Program-made: the position numbers and the translations under genes | Assembly (NCBI GenBank): GCA_027858355.1 | Contig: JAQICW010000018.1 | Span: 1 to 16,072, forward strand | Direction: 5' to 3' | Source: Desulfobacula sp. | GTDB taxonomy: Bacteria > Desulfobacterota > Desulfobacteria > Desulfobacterales > Desulfobacteraceae | Length of the DNA: 16,072 nt | Notes under the pieces: model-generated | What the model was told of the DNA's origin: nothing | Seen by the model: only the letters and a program-made list of their open reading frames with translations | The model's database searches: none | Shown here: positions 1 to 7,384 of the stretch, one piece after another | Layout of the letters: each line of letters opens with the position of its first letter | Position numbering within the stretch: the first letter of the stretch is position 1

Positions 1-2
1 AG

Positions 3-197
3 CCCATAGGTCAGGTTTTTAAACTAGGAGAAACCGCGCTCGTAGAAATCACCCAGATCGGAAAAGAATGCCATAAAAAATGTGCCATTTATTATAGGAC
101 CGGGGATTGTATTATGCCCAAGGAAGGTGTATTTGCTAAGATCCTTCAAGGCGGAACAATTAAGGTTGGGGACAAAATAGGACGTGTCAACAAGTAA
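3..197 (+). CDS. MOSC-domain protein, C-terminal part (truncated by window edge)
   Basis: An open frame entering from the left edge gives 64 residues and a TAA stop. It reads PIGQVFKLGETALVEITQIG, then a Cys-rich stretch with KECHKKCAIYY and GDCIMPKEG, and ends GGTIKVGDKIGRVNK. This matches the end of small stand-alone MOSC proteins, relatives of the C-terminal domain of molybdenum cofactor sulfurase, where the pattern CxxxCxIY...GDCxMPxEG is typical. Family knowledge: MOSC domains are thought to bind sulfur or molybdenum cofactor, and small versions often sit in molybdopterin-biosynthesis clusters. The start lies outside the window. The next gene begins 53 nt downstream on the same strand, so the two could be co-transcribed. 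The family call is fairly sure; the exact role is unknown. Confidence 0.8.
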   Translation, partial: PIGQVFKLGETALVEITQIGKECHKKCAIYYRTGDCIMPKEGVFAKILQGGTIKVGDKIGRVNK

Positions 198-250
198 AGA
201 AAAATTTTTATGTTTGACCTAAAATTAAGGATTTATTTCAAGGATAATTC

Positions 251-2005
251 ATGAGTTATAAAATTGAGTTAAAGGATGCCCTTAAAGGCTATACATATGA
301 CCAGGACAAGATCATATCTCCTGAAGATACCGTGGCAGGATTTAAAGAAAAAACAGCCAGACTGAATCTTGATATTTTAAGCCAGACCCGAAGAATTGAT
401 AACGGGCGGTTGGACATACCGGTTTTTTTCAGTGAATGCGGCACTGATGCTAAAAATGTGATCGGAACAAAAAAGCAGATGGGTAAAGGCGGTACACCTG
501 CTCAGTCAGAAGCCAGTGCAGTGATGGAGCTTGCAGAACGTTTCAGCTTTTTTTATTTTGTGCAAAAAGTAGAAAATTTTTTCTATTCAACCTCAAAACA
601 ATTGGGTGAAAAAGCCCTTTCCTATGAACAGATTATAAAATCTGTCCATGATAACAAAGAAGATGCCTTAAAAGTAAAACCAATCTTTGATGGCCTCCCC
701 CTAAAATGGACCAGAGGATATAATCTGACAAAACAACAAGAGATTTTTATCCCCTGTAACTGGTTTTATATGATTAATGAATTTAACGGACCCAGTGCAG
801 GCAATTGTACGGAAGAAGCATTAATTCAGGGGATTTGCGAACTGGTCGAGCGGCATACATCTTCCATGGTCAGCCATGAAAATTTAAATGTTCCGGGAAT
901 CAACCTTAATTCTTTTACTGATCCTCTGGTCATTGAAATTCTGAATAAATATAAAAAAGAGGGGATTAAGGTTTATGCTTCGGATTTTTCCCTGGATACA
1001 GGGATCCCCACCATTGCTCTTCTTGCCTGGGACCCCGCAACCTTCCCTGACTTAAGTGAAATTGTCTGGACAGCTGGCACAGCCCCCGACCCTGAAAAAG
1101 CCATGAGCCGTGCCCTCACGGAAACAGCCCAGCTTGCAGGAGACTTTAATTCAGGTTCCAATTATGTGGCCAGTGGCCTGCCCAAATTTACCAATATTAA
1201 AGATGCCCGATTTATCACCCACCCTGAAAAGATGATCAACGCAGATACTTTACCTGATCTTTCAAGTCATAATATCAAAACCGAGGTGGAAAGCCTGATC
1301 CAAACTCTTGACAATAAAGGGTATCAGGTCCTTGCCATCAGCACCATGCATAAAAAGCTTGAGGTTCCGGCATTTTATACCATCATTCCCGGAGCACATT
1401 TCAGGGAAAGAGCAGTTGCCGCCAGTGTGGGGATGTTTTCTGCCAGATTAATCACAGAAAGTTTTGATCCTGTACAGGCGCTGTCAAAACTGGATGAACT
1501 GGAAAAGGCCTTGCCCGGCAAATATTATACAAGCTTTTACAAGGGTCTGATGCTCAACGCTATTTACGATCACCAAGCCGCTTTAACCCAATTTGAAACT
1601 GCCCTGAAAAGAGATCCTGTAAAACTGAATATGCCTGATATCTATTCCCACATGGGGGCATGCTTAAAAGATCTTGAACAATATGAAAGGGCCATTGAAA
1701 TCTGTAAACAAGGCCTTAAAATTGATGAGCAGCGCCCGGATATGTTTAATACCATGGGAGTCTGTCATTTTATGCAAAAAAACCATGAAACGGCCATTAC
1801 CTGTTTTGAAAAAGCTATAGAGGTTGACCCCTCCCTTGCTATCAACTATGCGAATATCGGTTCAAATTACAGGGAAATGGGAGAAATCAAGATTGCCATC
1901 AAATACTATGAAATGGCCCTGGAAATAGATTCATCCATTACATTTGCCAGGGATAATATTGAAAAATTGAAAAATAAACCAATTCATCCTTCTGATCAAC
2001 GATGA
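251..2005 (+). CDS. YcaO-domain ATP-dependent enzyme with C-terminal TPR repeats
   Basis: This 584-residue protein has an N-terminal YcaO domain (about 60-400) and three to four TPR units (about 427-562). YcaO proteins use ATP to activate backbone amides, giving azolines, thioamides or amidines. The ATP/Mg signature is visible: GKGGT at 79-83, SxxSAxMELAER at 86-97 (Glu93, Glu96), the Gln193/Glu197/Glu200 segment QGICELVER, and RALTET near 287-292. The total length is close to that of E. coli YcaO, which also carries a helical-repeat C-terminus. The ATG is preceded by an AAGGA box about 6 nt upstream. No precursor-peptide, dehydrogenase or TfuA-like gene is visible nearby, so a classical RiPP cluster is not supported. 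A thioamidation or RimO-accessory type of role is possible but unproven. The neighbouring MOSC protein hints at sulfur chemistry. The family call is firm and the substrate is unknown. Confidence 0.9.
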   Translation: MSYKIELKDALKGYTYDQDKIISPEDTVAGFKEKTARLNLDILSQTRRIDNGRLDIPVFFSECGTDAKNVIGTKKQMGKGGTPAQSEASAVMELAERFSFFYFVQKVENFFYSTSKQLGEKALSYEQIIKSVHDNKEDALKVKPIFDGLPLKWTRGYNLTKQQEIFIPCNWFYMINEFNGPSAGNCTEEALIQGICELVERHTSSMVSHENLNVPGINLNSFTDPLVIEILNKYKKEGIKVYASDFSLDTGIPTIALLAWDPATFPDLSEIVWTAGTAPDPEKAMSRALTETAQLAGDFNSGSNYVASGLPKFTNIKDARFITHPEKMINADTLPDLSSHNIKTEVESLIQTLDNKGYQVLAISTMHKKLEVPAFYTIIPGAHFRERAVAASVGMFSARLITESFDPVQALSKLDELEKALPGKYYTSFYKGLMLNAIYDHQAALTQFETALKRDPVKLNMPDIYSHMGACLKDLEQYERAIEICKQGLKIDEQRPDMFNTMGVCHFMQKNHETAITCFEKAIEVDPSLAINYANIGSNYREMGEIKIAIKYYEMALEIDSSITFARDNIEKLKNKPIHPSDQR

Positions 2006-2023
2006 TCCCCCGGGATAAATTGT

Positions 2024-2063
2024 CATTTGCCGAATTTGGCAGTGCTGCCATTTTCGGCAAATG
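2024..2063. repeat. 40-nt near-perfect palindrome after the YcaO gene
   Basis: The left arm CATTTGCCGAA (2024-2034) is matched exactly by TTCGGCAAATG (2053-2063). Inside lies a second perfect arm pair, TGGCAG/CTGCCA (2037-2042/2045-2050). Only a TT/TT internal loop interrupts the dyad. It starts 18 nt after the YcaO stop. As RNA it would be a very stable hairpin, but no T-run follows on either side, so it is not a standard intrinsic terminator. It may act as a 3'-end stabiliser, a factor-assisted terminator, an operator for the next gene or a dispersed palindromic repeat. The rest of the 2006-2194 gap shows only a good ribosome site (AGGCAGGAG) before 2195 and no convincing promoter. Confidence 0.75.
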
Positions 2064-2194
2064 GTAAAGAAGCAATGTCCGAACAAGGCCCAATCTTTCT
2101 GCAATCCTATCCTGGTCTGATTAAAAGTATCAGATATTGATATTTTATGGTACTATGAGAAGTCTGAAGGATATAAATTTAAGGCAGGAGCGTT

Positions 2195-4075
2195 ATGTTG
2201 CTTAAAAAAACCGATTCATGGAAGAAAAAAATTGTTTCTCCAGGCGATGTATTGAACAAAATTGAACCGGGAATGAACATCTTTATCGGCACGGGTGCTG
2301 CTGAACCCCGAACCCTTGTGAACTGCCTCATGCATGCAAAGGGATACGGTCTGCAGGACCTGACCCTGATCCAGCTTGTCAGTTTCGGGGATGCCATCTC
2401 ATACGAAGCATTACAATCCAAACGGTACCGCCTTAAAACCTTTTTTTCCGGATGGGTATCTGCTGAAGCCATATCAGCCGGCCAGGTAGATCTGGTTCCC
2501 TCAAGATTTTCAGCCATCCCCCTGCTTATGAAGGAGGGACAAATCCCCATTGATGTTGCCTTTATTCAGATAACCCCTCCCAACAAGGCGGGTTACTGCA
2601 GTCTGGGTGTAGGAGTTGATGTGGCCAGAAGGGCCATGGCCCTGGCAGATCTTGTGGTGGGTGAAATCAATCAGGAAATTCCTTTCACTTTTGGGGATAC
2701 CTTTGTTCCCTTTGATGCCTTTGACATGGTTATTGAATCCATTGACCCGCCGTTTTATTTTCCCAGGTTTCCAGTGGAGCCTGTATTTGACAAGCTGGCA
2801 GCCAATGTTGCCTCTGTTATTGAGGATGGCAGCTGTCTTGCCTTTACCTTTGGCCCCATTTTCGAGGCTCTGCCCAAACATCTTGCCAATAAAAAAGACC
2901 TGGGTATCCATACCCCTTTTTTTACTGATGCATTAATGGAACTGGTGAAAAGCGGTGCCGTTTCCAACCGAAAAAAAAGCCTTTTCAGGGGAAAGTCTTT
3001 AACTGCGTATGCCCTTGGCAGTAAAGATTTAATGCAGTTCCTTGACAGAAATCCCATTGTTGAATTTCAAAGCATTGACAAAGTCTTCCATCCCCTGGAA
3101 ATCGGAAAAAATCATCGGTTTGTCTTTATTATCCCCGTAAGGCGGGTTGATCTTTCAGGCCGGGTGGTACTTCATAGCAGCAAAGGGCATGTCACAGCAG
3201 GCCCTGGACAGATGGCCGACTTTTTTAACGGGGCAGAAATCTCCCAGGGCGGTTATACCATTGTTGCCCTTCCCAGCCGAAACCGCCAGGGAAATCCCAA
3301 TATCCGCCTTTCCGTGGAAGACTCACCTGACTTATTAAGCCTTCCCGAGTCCATTGATCTTGTTGCAACAGAACAGGGAATTGCCCATTTAAGGGGAAAA
3401 ACAATCCGGGAAAGGGCACAGGCCCTTATTGAAATTGCACATCCCGAGGACAGGCCCAAACTGGTTGAAGGCGCCAAAAAAGCCAATATCCTGTATAAAG
3501 ACCAGATATTTCTGGCAGACAGTGCTCATTTTTATCCTGCAGAAATTGAAACCCGACATACCTTCAAAGATAAGCTTTCCGTTCGTTTCAGGGCAATCAA
3601 ACCCTCTGATGAAGACCAGATGAGGCGGTTATTTTACAGGTTTTCCGATAAGGCAATCTACTATAGGTATTTCAGCCCCATAAAAACCATGCCCCATGAA
3701 AAAACCCAGGAATATGTAAATGTTGACTATAGGGATGCGCTCTCCATTGTTGCCCTTGTGGGAGACCCGGGACAACAGACCATTATTGCCGAAGCCCGAT
3801 TTGTAAAACATAAGAACAAGCCCCTTATGGATGTGGCCTTTGTCGTTGATGAAACCTATCAAGGATATGGGATTGCCAGCCATCTGTATCAAATGCTGGC
3901 AAAGCTTGCCAAAGAAAGGGGAGCACAGGGCATGACGGCTGATGTTCTGGCATCCAACCGGGCCATGCTTAAAGTATTTGAAAAAGGGAAGTTCCCCGTC
4001 CAGGCCAGATTGGAACAAGGCATTTATGAATTAACCATTGATTTATCCGGTGATTTATCCGGCCCAAAAAACTAA
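2195..4075 (+). CDS. CoA-transferase (acetyl-CoA hydrolase/transferase family) fused to PatZ-like GNAT acetyltransferase
   Basis: This 626-residue protein has two parts. Residues about 10-440 match class I CoA-transferases of the 4-hydroxybutyrate/acetyl-CoA hydrolase type: ITPPNKAGYCSLGVGVD (126-142), GHVTAGPGQMADFFNGA (331-347), ALPSR (358-362) and TEQGIAHLRGKTIRERA (392-408). Residues about 462-600 are a GNAT domain with the acetyl-CoA loop QGYGIA (556-561). Its opening, with YYRYFSPI and VNVDYRD, resembles the GNAT half of PatZ-type lysine acetyltransferases. Most CoA-transferase relatives read HTExxxD where this protein reads HTPFFTD (239-245). Pro241 therefore sits where the Glu that forms the acyl-glutamyl intermediate is expected, close to Glu238 of the clostridial 4-hydroxybutyrate enzyme. 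My inference is that the transferase half may be a regulatory acyl-CoA sensor rather than a catalyst. The ATG has a strong AGGCAGGAG site. A 12-nt tandem duplication (4040-4063) repeats DLSG near the C-terminus. Confidence 0.85.
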   Translation: MLLKKTDSWKKKIVSPGDVLNKIEPGMNIFIGTGAAEPRTLVNCLMHAKGYGLQDLTLIQLVSFGDAISYEALQSKRYRLKTFFSGWVSAEAISAGQVDLVPSRFSAIPLLMKEGQIPIDVAFIQITPPNKAGYCSLGVGVDVARRAMALADLVVGEINQEIPFTFGDTFVPFDAFDMVIESIDPPFYFPRFPVEPVFDKLAANVASVIEDGSCLAFTFGPIFEALPKHLANKKDLGIHTPFFTDALMELVKSGAVSNRKKSLFRGKSLTAYALGSKDLMQFLDRNPIVEFQSIDKVFHPLEIGKNHRFVFIIPVRRVDLSGRVVLHSSKGHVTAGPGQMADFFNGAEISQGGYTIVALPSRNRQGNPNIRLSVEDSPDLLSLPESIDLVATEQGIAHLRGKTIRERAQALIEIAHPEDRPKLVEGAKKANILYKDQIFLADSAHFYPAEIETRHTFKDKLSVRFRAIKPSDEDQMRRLFYRFSDKAIYYRYFSPIKTMPHEKTQEYVNVDYRDALSIVALVGDPGQQTIIAEARFVKHKNKPLMDVAFVVDETYQGYGIASHLYQMLAKLAKERGAQGMTADVLASNRAMLKVFEKGKFPVQARLEQGIYELTIDLSGDLSGPKN

Positions 4076-4081
4076 AAGAAC

Positions 4082-4104
4082 AAAAATAGCTTCGCTATCT
4101 TTTT
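4082..4104. terminator. Bidirectional intrinsic terminator between convergent genes
   Basis: The stem ATAGC-TTC-GCTAT (4086-4098) is flanked by A5 on the left and T5 on the right, so a U-tract follows the hairpin in both directions. It lies 7 nt after the stop of the CoA-transferase/GNAT gene and before the end of the decarboxylase gene on the other strand. A second, weaker inverted repeat, TTTGCC/GGCAAA (4110-4115/4138-4143), follows. The stem is short, but the placement fits. Confidence 0.7.
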
Positions 4105-4160
4105 AAATCTTTGCCAAGGGCTTTATTAAACTGTGCAGGCAAACTGATCCAGTATAAATT

Positions 4161-5585
4161 CTAAAACTTTCTTTTGGAAATCCATTTTAAGATACCAGTT
4201 CCAATCCGAACCGGCAATGACCCTTTGCCTGGATTATTCATGGGCATTTCACAATCAGGGCCATACATTTTTTCCATCATTTTCCCGATTTCTTTTTTAA
4301 TTAATCCTCTGAAAGGAATGTGAGCGATCATACCATACATGGCGGCATTTCCTCTTGATGCCTGATCAGGATGACTTTTCAGGAACTCAAGAGACTCTTT
4401 TAAATCCATAAGATATTGATCTGCTACAGCCTCATGGGCAGGGGTGACCATGGCGTGGAGGCCATCGGGCCTTTGCAGACGATCTATATGCCAGCCTTTA
4501 TCTTCCATAACATCGCCTATTGCAAAAATATCAATCTTTGGACTTATCGAGGTGTATGCAAAAACACTCATTTTCGGTTTTCCCATTACCTTTAAGCCTT
4601 GAATAGCATCAATACCCTGGATCAATTTTTTTGTCGTTCCCATGACTTTTTGGGCCATTTCCTGATAGCCCTGTTGCCCTATTGCATTCATGGCAGCCCA
4701 TGCCGCAGCAATGGGGCCTCCCGGACGGGTTCCCAGAAGGGCAGGAGATGCAAAAACACCCCCTGGCCAGTTCTGATGGATAAAAAATTGATGTTTTAAA
4801 AAGGCCATGTTTTTATACAGCAGTATGGATGCGCCCTTTGCCCCGAATCCGTATTTATGGACATCCGCTGATATGGATGTAACCCCTTTACACCGAAAAT
4901 CAAATGTCGGAATCGAGTACCCGATCTGTTCCAAAAAAGGCAGAAAAAATCCGCCCAGACAGGAATCTACATGAAAAGGGATGTTCTTTTCCCAGGCTAT
5001 CTGGCCAATGTCTTCTATGGGGTCAATAACACCATGGGGGTATGAGGGTGCTGATGCCACTATCATGATCGTCTTCTTATTGATCCTGGTTTTAAGGATA
5101 TCCACATCAACAGTGAAATCATCCTTTAAAGGGATGCTGACCATTTTAACATTAAAATATTTGGCTGCTTTTTCCCAGGCCACATGAATACTTTCAGGGG
5201 CGATCATTTCCGGTGTAAATTTACCATCCCACCATTTTTTGGATCGGGCCAGTTCCCGATACGCCATCACGGGCAACAGGCAGGATTCAGTGCCACCCGA
5301 TGTCATTGTTCCTACAACATTTTCATCCCCGTTTAAAAGGTCGGCTGCCATTTTAACCACCTCATGTTCAAAGCGTTTAAGGCTTTTAAATGCCATGGGG
5401 TTGAGGCCGTTTTCACTGAAATAAAGGTTGTGGGCTTTTTTTAAAAATGCATCATGTTCGTGGCTTAAATGGTATACCAGGGACCAGGTGCGACCGCTTA
5501 GGAAATCAGCATCCTTATCACGAAAGGATTCCATGTCATCCAGAATTTCATCATATGCTTTTCCTTTTAAAGGGATGGGGCTCAT
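4161..5585 (-). CDS. PLP-dependent group II decarboxylase / sphingosine-1-phosphate-lyase-like protein
   Basis: This 474-residue fold-type I PLP enzyme has TSGGTES (95-101, phosphate binding), a His134 likely to stack on the cofactor, HVDSCLGG with Asp207 (205-212), and SADVHKYGFGAKG with the Schiff-base Lys244. The SxDxHKYGxxxKG pattern and overall layout resemble sphingosine-1-phosphate lyase and the related Glu/Tyr decarboxylases. The long N-terminal membrane anchor of the eukaryotic lyase is absent. Possible reactions are cleavage of a phosphorylated long-chain base or decarboxylation of an amino acid; sequence alone does not decide. I chose the ATG at 5585 over an in-frame TTG at 5600 because AGGAG (5591-5595) is correctly spaced for the ATG and would lie inside the longer version. 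The gene is last in an operon with the DUF819 carrier 33 nt upstream, which suggests uptake or exchange of the substrate or product. Confidence 0.82.
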   Translation of the reverse strand: MSPIPLKGKAYDEILDDMESFRDKDADFLSGRTWSLVYHLSHEHDAFLKKAHNLYFSENGLNPMAFKSLKRFEHEVVKMAADLLNGDENVVGTMTSGGTESCLLPVMAYRELARSKKWWDGKFTPEMIAPESIHVAWEKAAKYFNVKMVSIPLKDDFTVDVDILKTRINKKTIMIVASAPSYPHGVIDPIEDIGQIAWEKNIPFHVDSCLGGFFLPFLEQIGYSIPTFDFRCKGVTSISADVHKYGFGAKGASILLYKNMAFLKHQFFIHQNWPGGVFASPALLGTRPGGPIAAAWAAMNAIGQQGYQEMAQKVMGTTKKLIQGIDAIQGLKVMGKPKMSVFAYTSISPKIDIFAIGDVMEDKGWHIDRLQRPDGLHAMVTPAHEAVADQYLMDLKESLEFLKSHPDQASRGNAAMYGMIAHIPFRGLIKKEIGKMMEKMYGPDCEMPMNNPGKGSLPVRIGTGILKWISKRKF

Positions 5586-5618
5586 TTTTGCTCCTGGCAA
5601 TAGTGAAGGTGATAAGGA

Positions 5619-6770
5619 TTAGCCCATCATAATTTTAAAGATATACGCAAAACTGATTCCAAGGTAATTGCCAATGGCATAGCCGATAATCCCCGTGGTA
5701 AGGCCGGATAAAATAATCTGTTTGTTTTTTAATGCACTGGCCACCACGGGAACAAAGGGCGGAGAACAGATGGCAGATATGGATGTAATAATAAAAGTGT
5801 CTGTATCAATTTTAAAAATTTTACAGAAAACCGCGTGAAGGATAACTGATCCAAAAATACAGAAGGATATATAAAACAGCAAAATCCAGTTGATGTGGAT
5901 AAGATCCTTTATATTGGCCATGGAGCCCACCACAAGACAGAAGATAAGGATGAAATACATGCCCAGCTGATAAGTTTTCTCAATTTGCCTGACCTTTGTA
6001 ATAAAAGAAGCACCAATGCCTAAAGAGGTGATCATTAAAATGGTGATGGCTGTTGAATATGCTTTGGGCAAAAACCCGGACACGCCAAGGGCTGTCCCAA
6101 GGATGAGAAAAGACAAAATCATGGCAATGACAAGCCGTTTGATAACTGATGCCTTTAATATGCCTTGGTATGAATGAATATCCTCGGTTTCACCATCCTG
6201 GCTGCCTGATACCATATCTTTTACTTTTTCAAATTTGGGCAAAAAACGATTCAAAACCTTTTGTGCAATGGTAATGCAGAAAATAATATAGACCAGGCTG
6301 ATCAATGTATCATAGGTGTGCATGATGATATAGGTTGTCGGGTCCACATTCAGGGCTGTTTTTATGGCTGCCATATTAGGGGTTCCACCCGTATACACGC
6401 TGATGGCAAGTCCGGCCAGCTTCCAGCTGTCTTGAACGTGATCCGCAATAATCACGCTTCCAAAGCCTGCAACGGCAACGATGATAATGGTTGCCCCTGT
6501 CATGGACAATATGGCCTTGCCTGCAGTTTTTACCCATGCTTTCACATCCATGGAAAATAACAGCAATGGAAGGGCAATGGCAACAGATGCGCTGCTCAAG
6601 GTGTCCTGAAGTGCGGGCGAACCATCAGGCAGTCCTGCAAAATTACCCAGGAGGGCACCGACCACATAGCAGACAAATACTGCACCGATTTTATTCACTC
6701 GCTCAAACCGCAGGCAGATCAGGATAACGATGACTGGAAAAAAAAGATAAAAGGATGCCAAGAGAACCAT
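5619..6770 (-). CDS. DUF819 family integral membrane protein (putative transporter)
   Basis: This 383-residue, very hydrophobic protein has about ten to eleven predicted membrane helices. An early segment reads ALLGNFAGLPDG, a middle one has VYTGGTPNMAAIKTALNVDP, and a charged cytoplasmic-looking loop lies around residues 182-205. The GGTPNMAAI motif and the two-half layout are typical of DUF819 (YjcL-like) proteins, which resemble secondary carriers; the transported substrate is not established. The ATG at 6770 lies 17 nt after the stop of the universal stress protein gene, with a weak AAGG about 10 nt upstream, so translation is probably coupled. Its place between a universal stress protein and a PLP decarboxylase suggests transport of an amino acid or amine handled by that enzyme, but this is inference. 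Confidence 0.85.
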   Translation of the reverse strand: MVLLASFYLFFPVIVILICLRFERVNKIGAVFVCYVVGALLGNFAGLPDGSPALQDTLSSASVAIALPLLLFSMDVKAWVKTAGKAILSMTGATIIIVAVAGFGSVIIADHVQDSWKLAGLAISVYTGGTPNMAAIKTALNVDPTTYIIMHTYDTLISLVYIIFCITIAQKVLNRFLPKFEKVKDMVSGSQDGETEDIHSYQGILKASVIKRLVIAMILSFLILGTALGVSGFLPKAYSTAITILMITSLGIGASFITKVRQIEKTYQLGMYFILIFCLVVGSMANIKDLIHINWILLFYISFCIFGSVILHAVFCKIFKIDTDTFIITSISAICSPPFVPVVASALKNKQIILSGLTTGIIGYAIGNYLGISFAYIFKIMMG

Positions 6771-6787
6771 AAGGATTTGCCTTACTT

Positions 6788-7213
6788 TCAGCCTTTTGTT
6801 ATAAAAACAGGGCAGCCTGATTTATTAAGCACCTGGTGGGCAACACTGCCGAGAAGCAATCCCGTAAAATCAGTAACCCCTCTTGATCCCATTACAATCA
6901 AATCTATTTTCTCAATTCTTGCCACTTCCGGTATTTTGTTTCCTGGAGCCCCTTCAAGAATAAGGACATCAAACTCCACTTCAGCATTTTCAAGCATTTT
7001 TATAAATGGTGCAACAAGCTCTTCAGATCCTTTGCTAATCTCATTAATTGCCTGCTGAAAATAGGGCTCTGACAGGACAATGGGGAATCTTGCATGGCAA
7101 TGCATCAGGATAATTTTGGCATTTAAAAGCTTTGCGAGTTCAACAGCATACTGGGTTGATCGGATTGAATGTTCTGAACCATCAACGGGGTTCAGTATTT
7201 TTTTAATATTCAT
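6788..7213 (-). CDS. Universal stress protein (UspA family, ATP-binding type)
   Basis: This 141-residue single-domain protein is the usual length for UspA. It begins MNIKKILNPVDGSEHS, with Asp11 at the nucleotide site. It ends with the ATP-binding signature GxxGx9G(S/T) seen exactly as Gly109, Gly112 and Gly122-Ser123, followed by HQVLNKSGCPVFI. Small USPs of this kind often accompany membrane carriers and may gate them in response to ATP or AMP. It is the first gene of the minus-strand operon, with GGAGG (7219-7223) before its ATG. A 6-bp hairpin TCAGCC/GGCTGA (7227-7232/7242-7247) in the leader, just upstream of the ribosome site, could modulate translation. Family call is firm; the specific role is unknown. 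Confidence 0.93.
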   Translation of the reverse strand: MNIKKILNPVDGSEHSIRSTQYAVELAKLLNAKIILMHCHARFPIVLSEPYFQQAINEISKGSEELVAPFIKMLENAEVEFDVLILEGAPGNKIPEVARIEKIDLIVMGSRGVTDFTGLLLGSVAHQVLNKSGCPVFITKG

Positions 7214-7290
7214 TACATCCTCCTTTTCAGCCGTTTTGTCAGGCTGACGTCTTAGAGTATACTATTTTACCGATAGGATGTCACTTAATT

Positions 7291-7320
7291 ATTATAAAAA
7301 AACAAAGAAAATATTGACAA
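7291..7320 (-). promoter_or_regulatory. Candidate sigma70 promoter for the usp-DUF819-decarboxylase operon
   Basis: Read on the minus strand, TTGTCA (7320-7315, five of six to consensus) and a perfect TATAAT (7296-7291) are separated by 18 nt. The transcript would have a leader of about 70 nt before the ATG at 7213. The -35 box overlaps, on the opposite strand, the -35 of the methionine operon promoter. Confidence 0.6.
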
Positions 7321-7342
7321 AAACCTACCACAATGTGATATT
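7314..7342 (+). promoter_or_regulatory. Candidate sigma70 promoter for the metYXW-nadA operon
   Basis: A perfect TTGACA (7314-7319) is followed after 17 nt by GATATT (7337-7342), with a TG extended element just before it. The predicted start near 7349 leaves a leader of only about 36 nt. That is too short for a SAM riboswitch, so control would have to be by repressor or activator binding. The -35 box overlaps that of the divergent promoter. Confidence 0.65.
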
Positions 7343-7384
7343 TATGGTTCTTTAAAACAGATGGACAAATTAAGAGGAACGATC

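Noticed and set aside
251..2005. RiPP (thiazole/oxazole peptide) cluster around YcaO
   Set aside because: No precursor peptide, dehydrogenase, E1-like partner, protease or exporter is visible on either side within the window.
5586..5600. Longer decarboxylase reading frame from TTG 5600
   Set aside because: The AGGAG ribosome site lies inside the extension and is correctly spaced for the ATG at 5585.
6261..6727. Plus-strand open frames inside the DUF819 gene
   Set aside because: They are antisense shadows of a clear membrane-protein gene, with no ribosome site or family resemblance.
7361..7384. Upstream ATG for metY
   Set aside because: There is no ribosome site before it and it is about 12 nt from the predicted transcription start; ATG 7385 has AAGAGGA at good distance.
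7224..7384. SAM riboswitch upstream of metY
   Set aside because: The predicted leader is about 36 nt and shows none of the conserved SAM-riboswitch core; only promoters and a small hairpin are visible.
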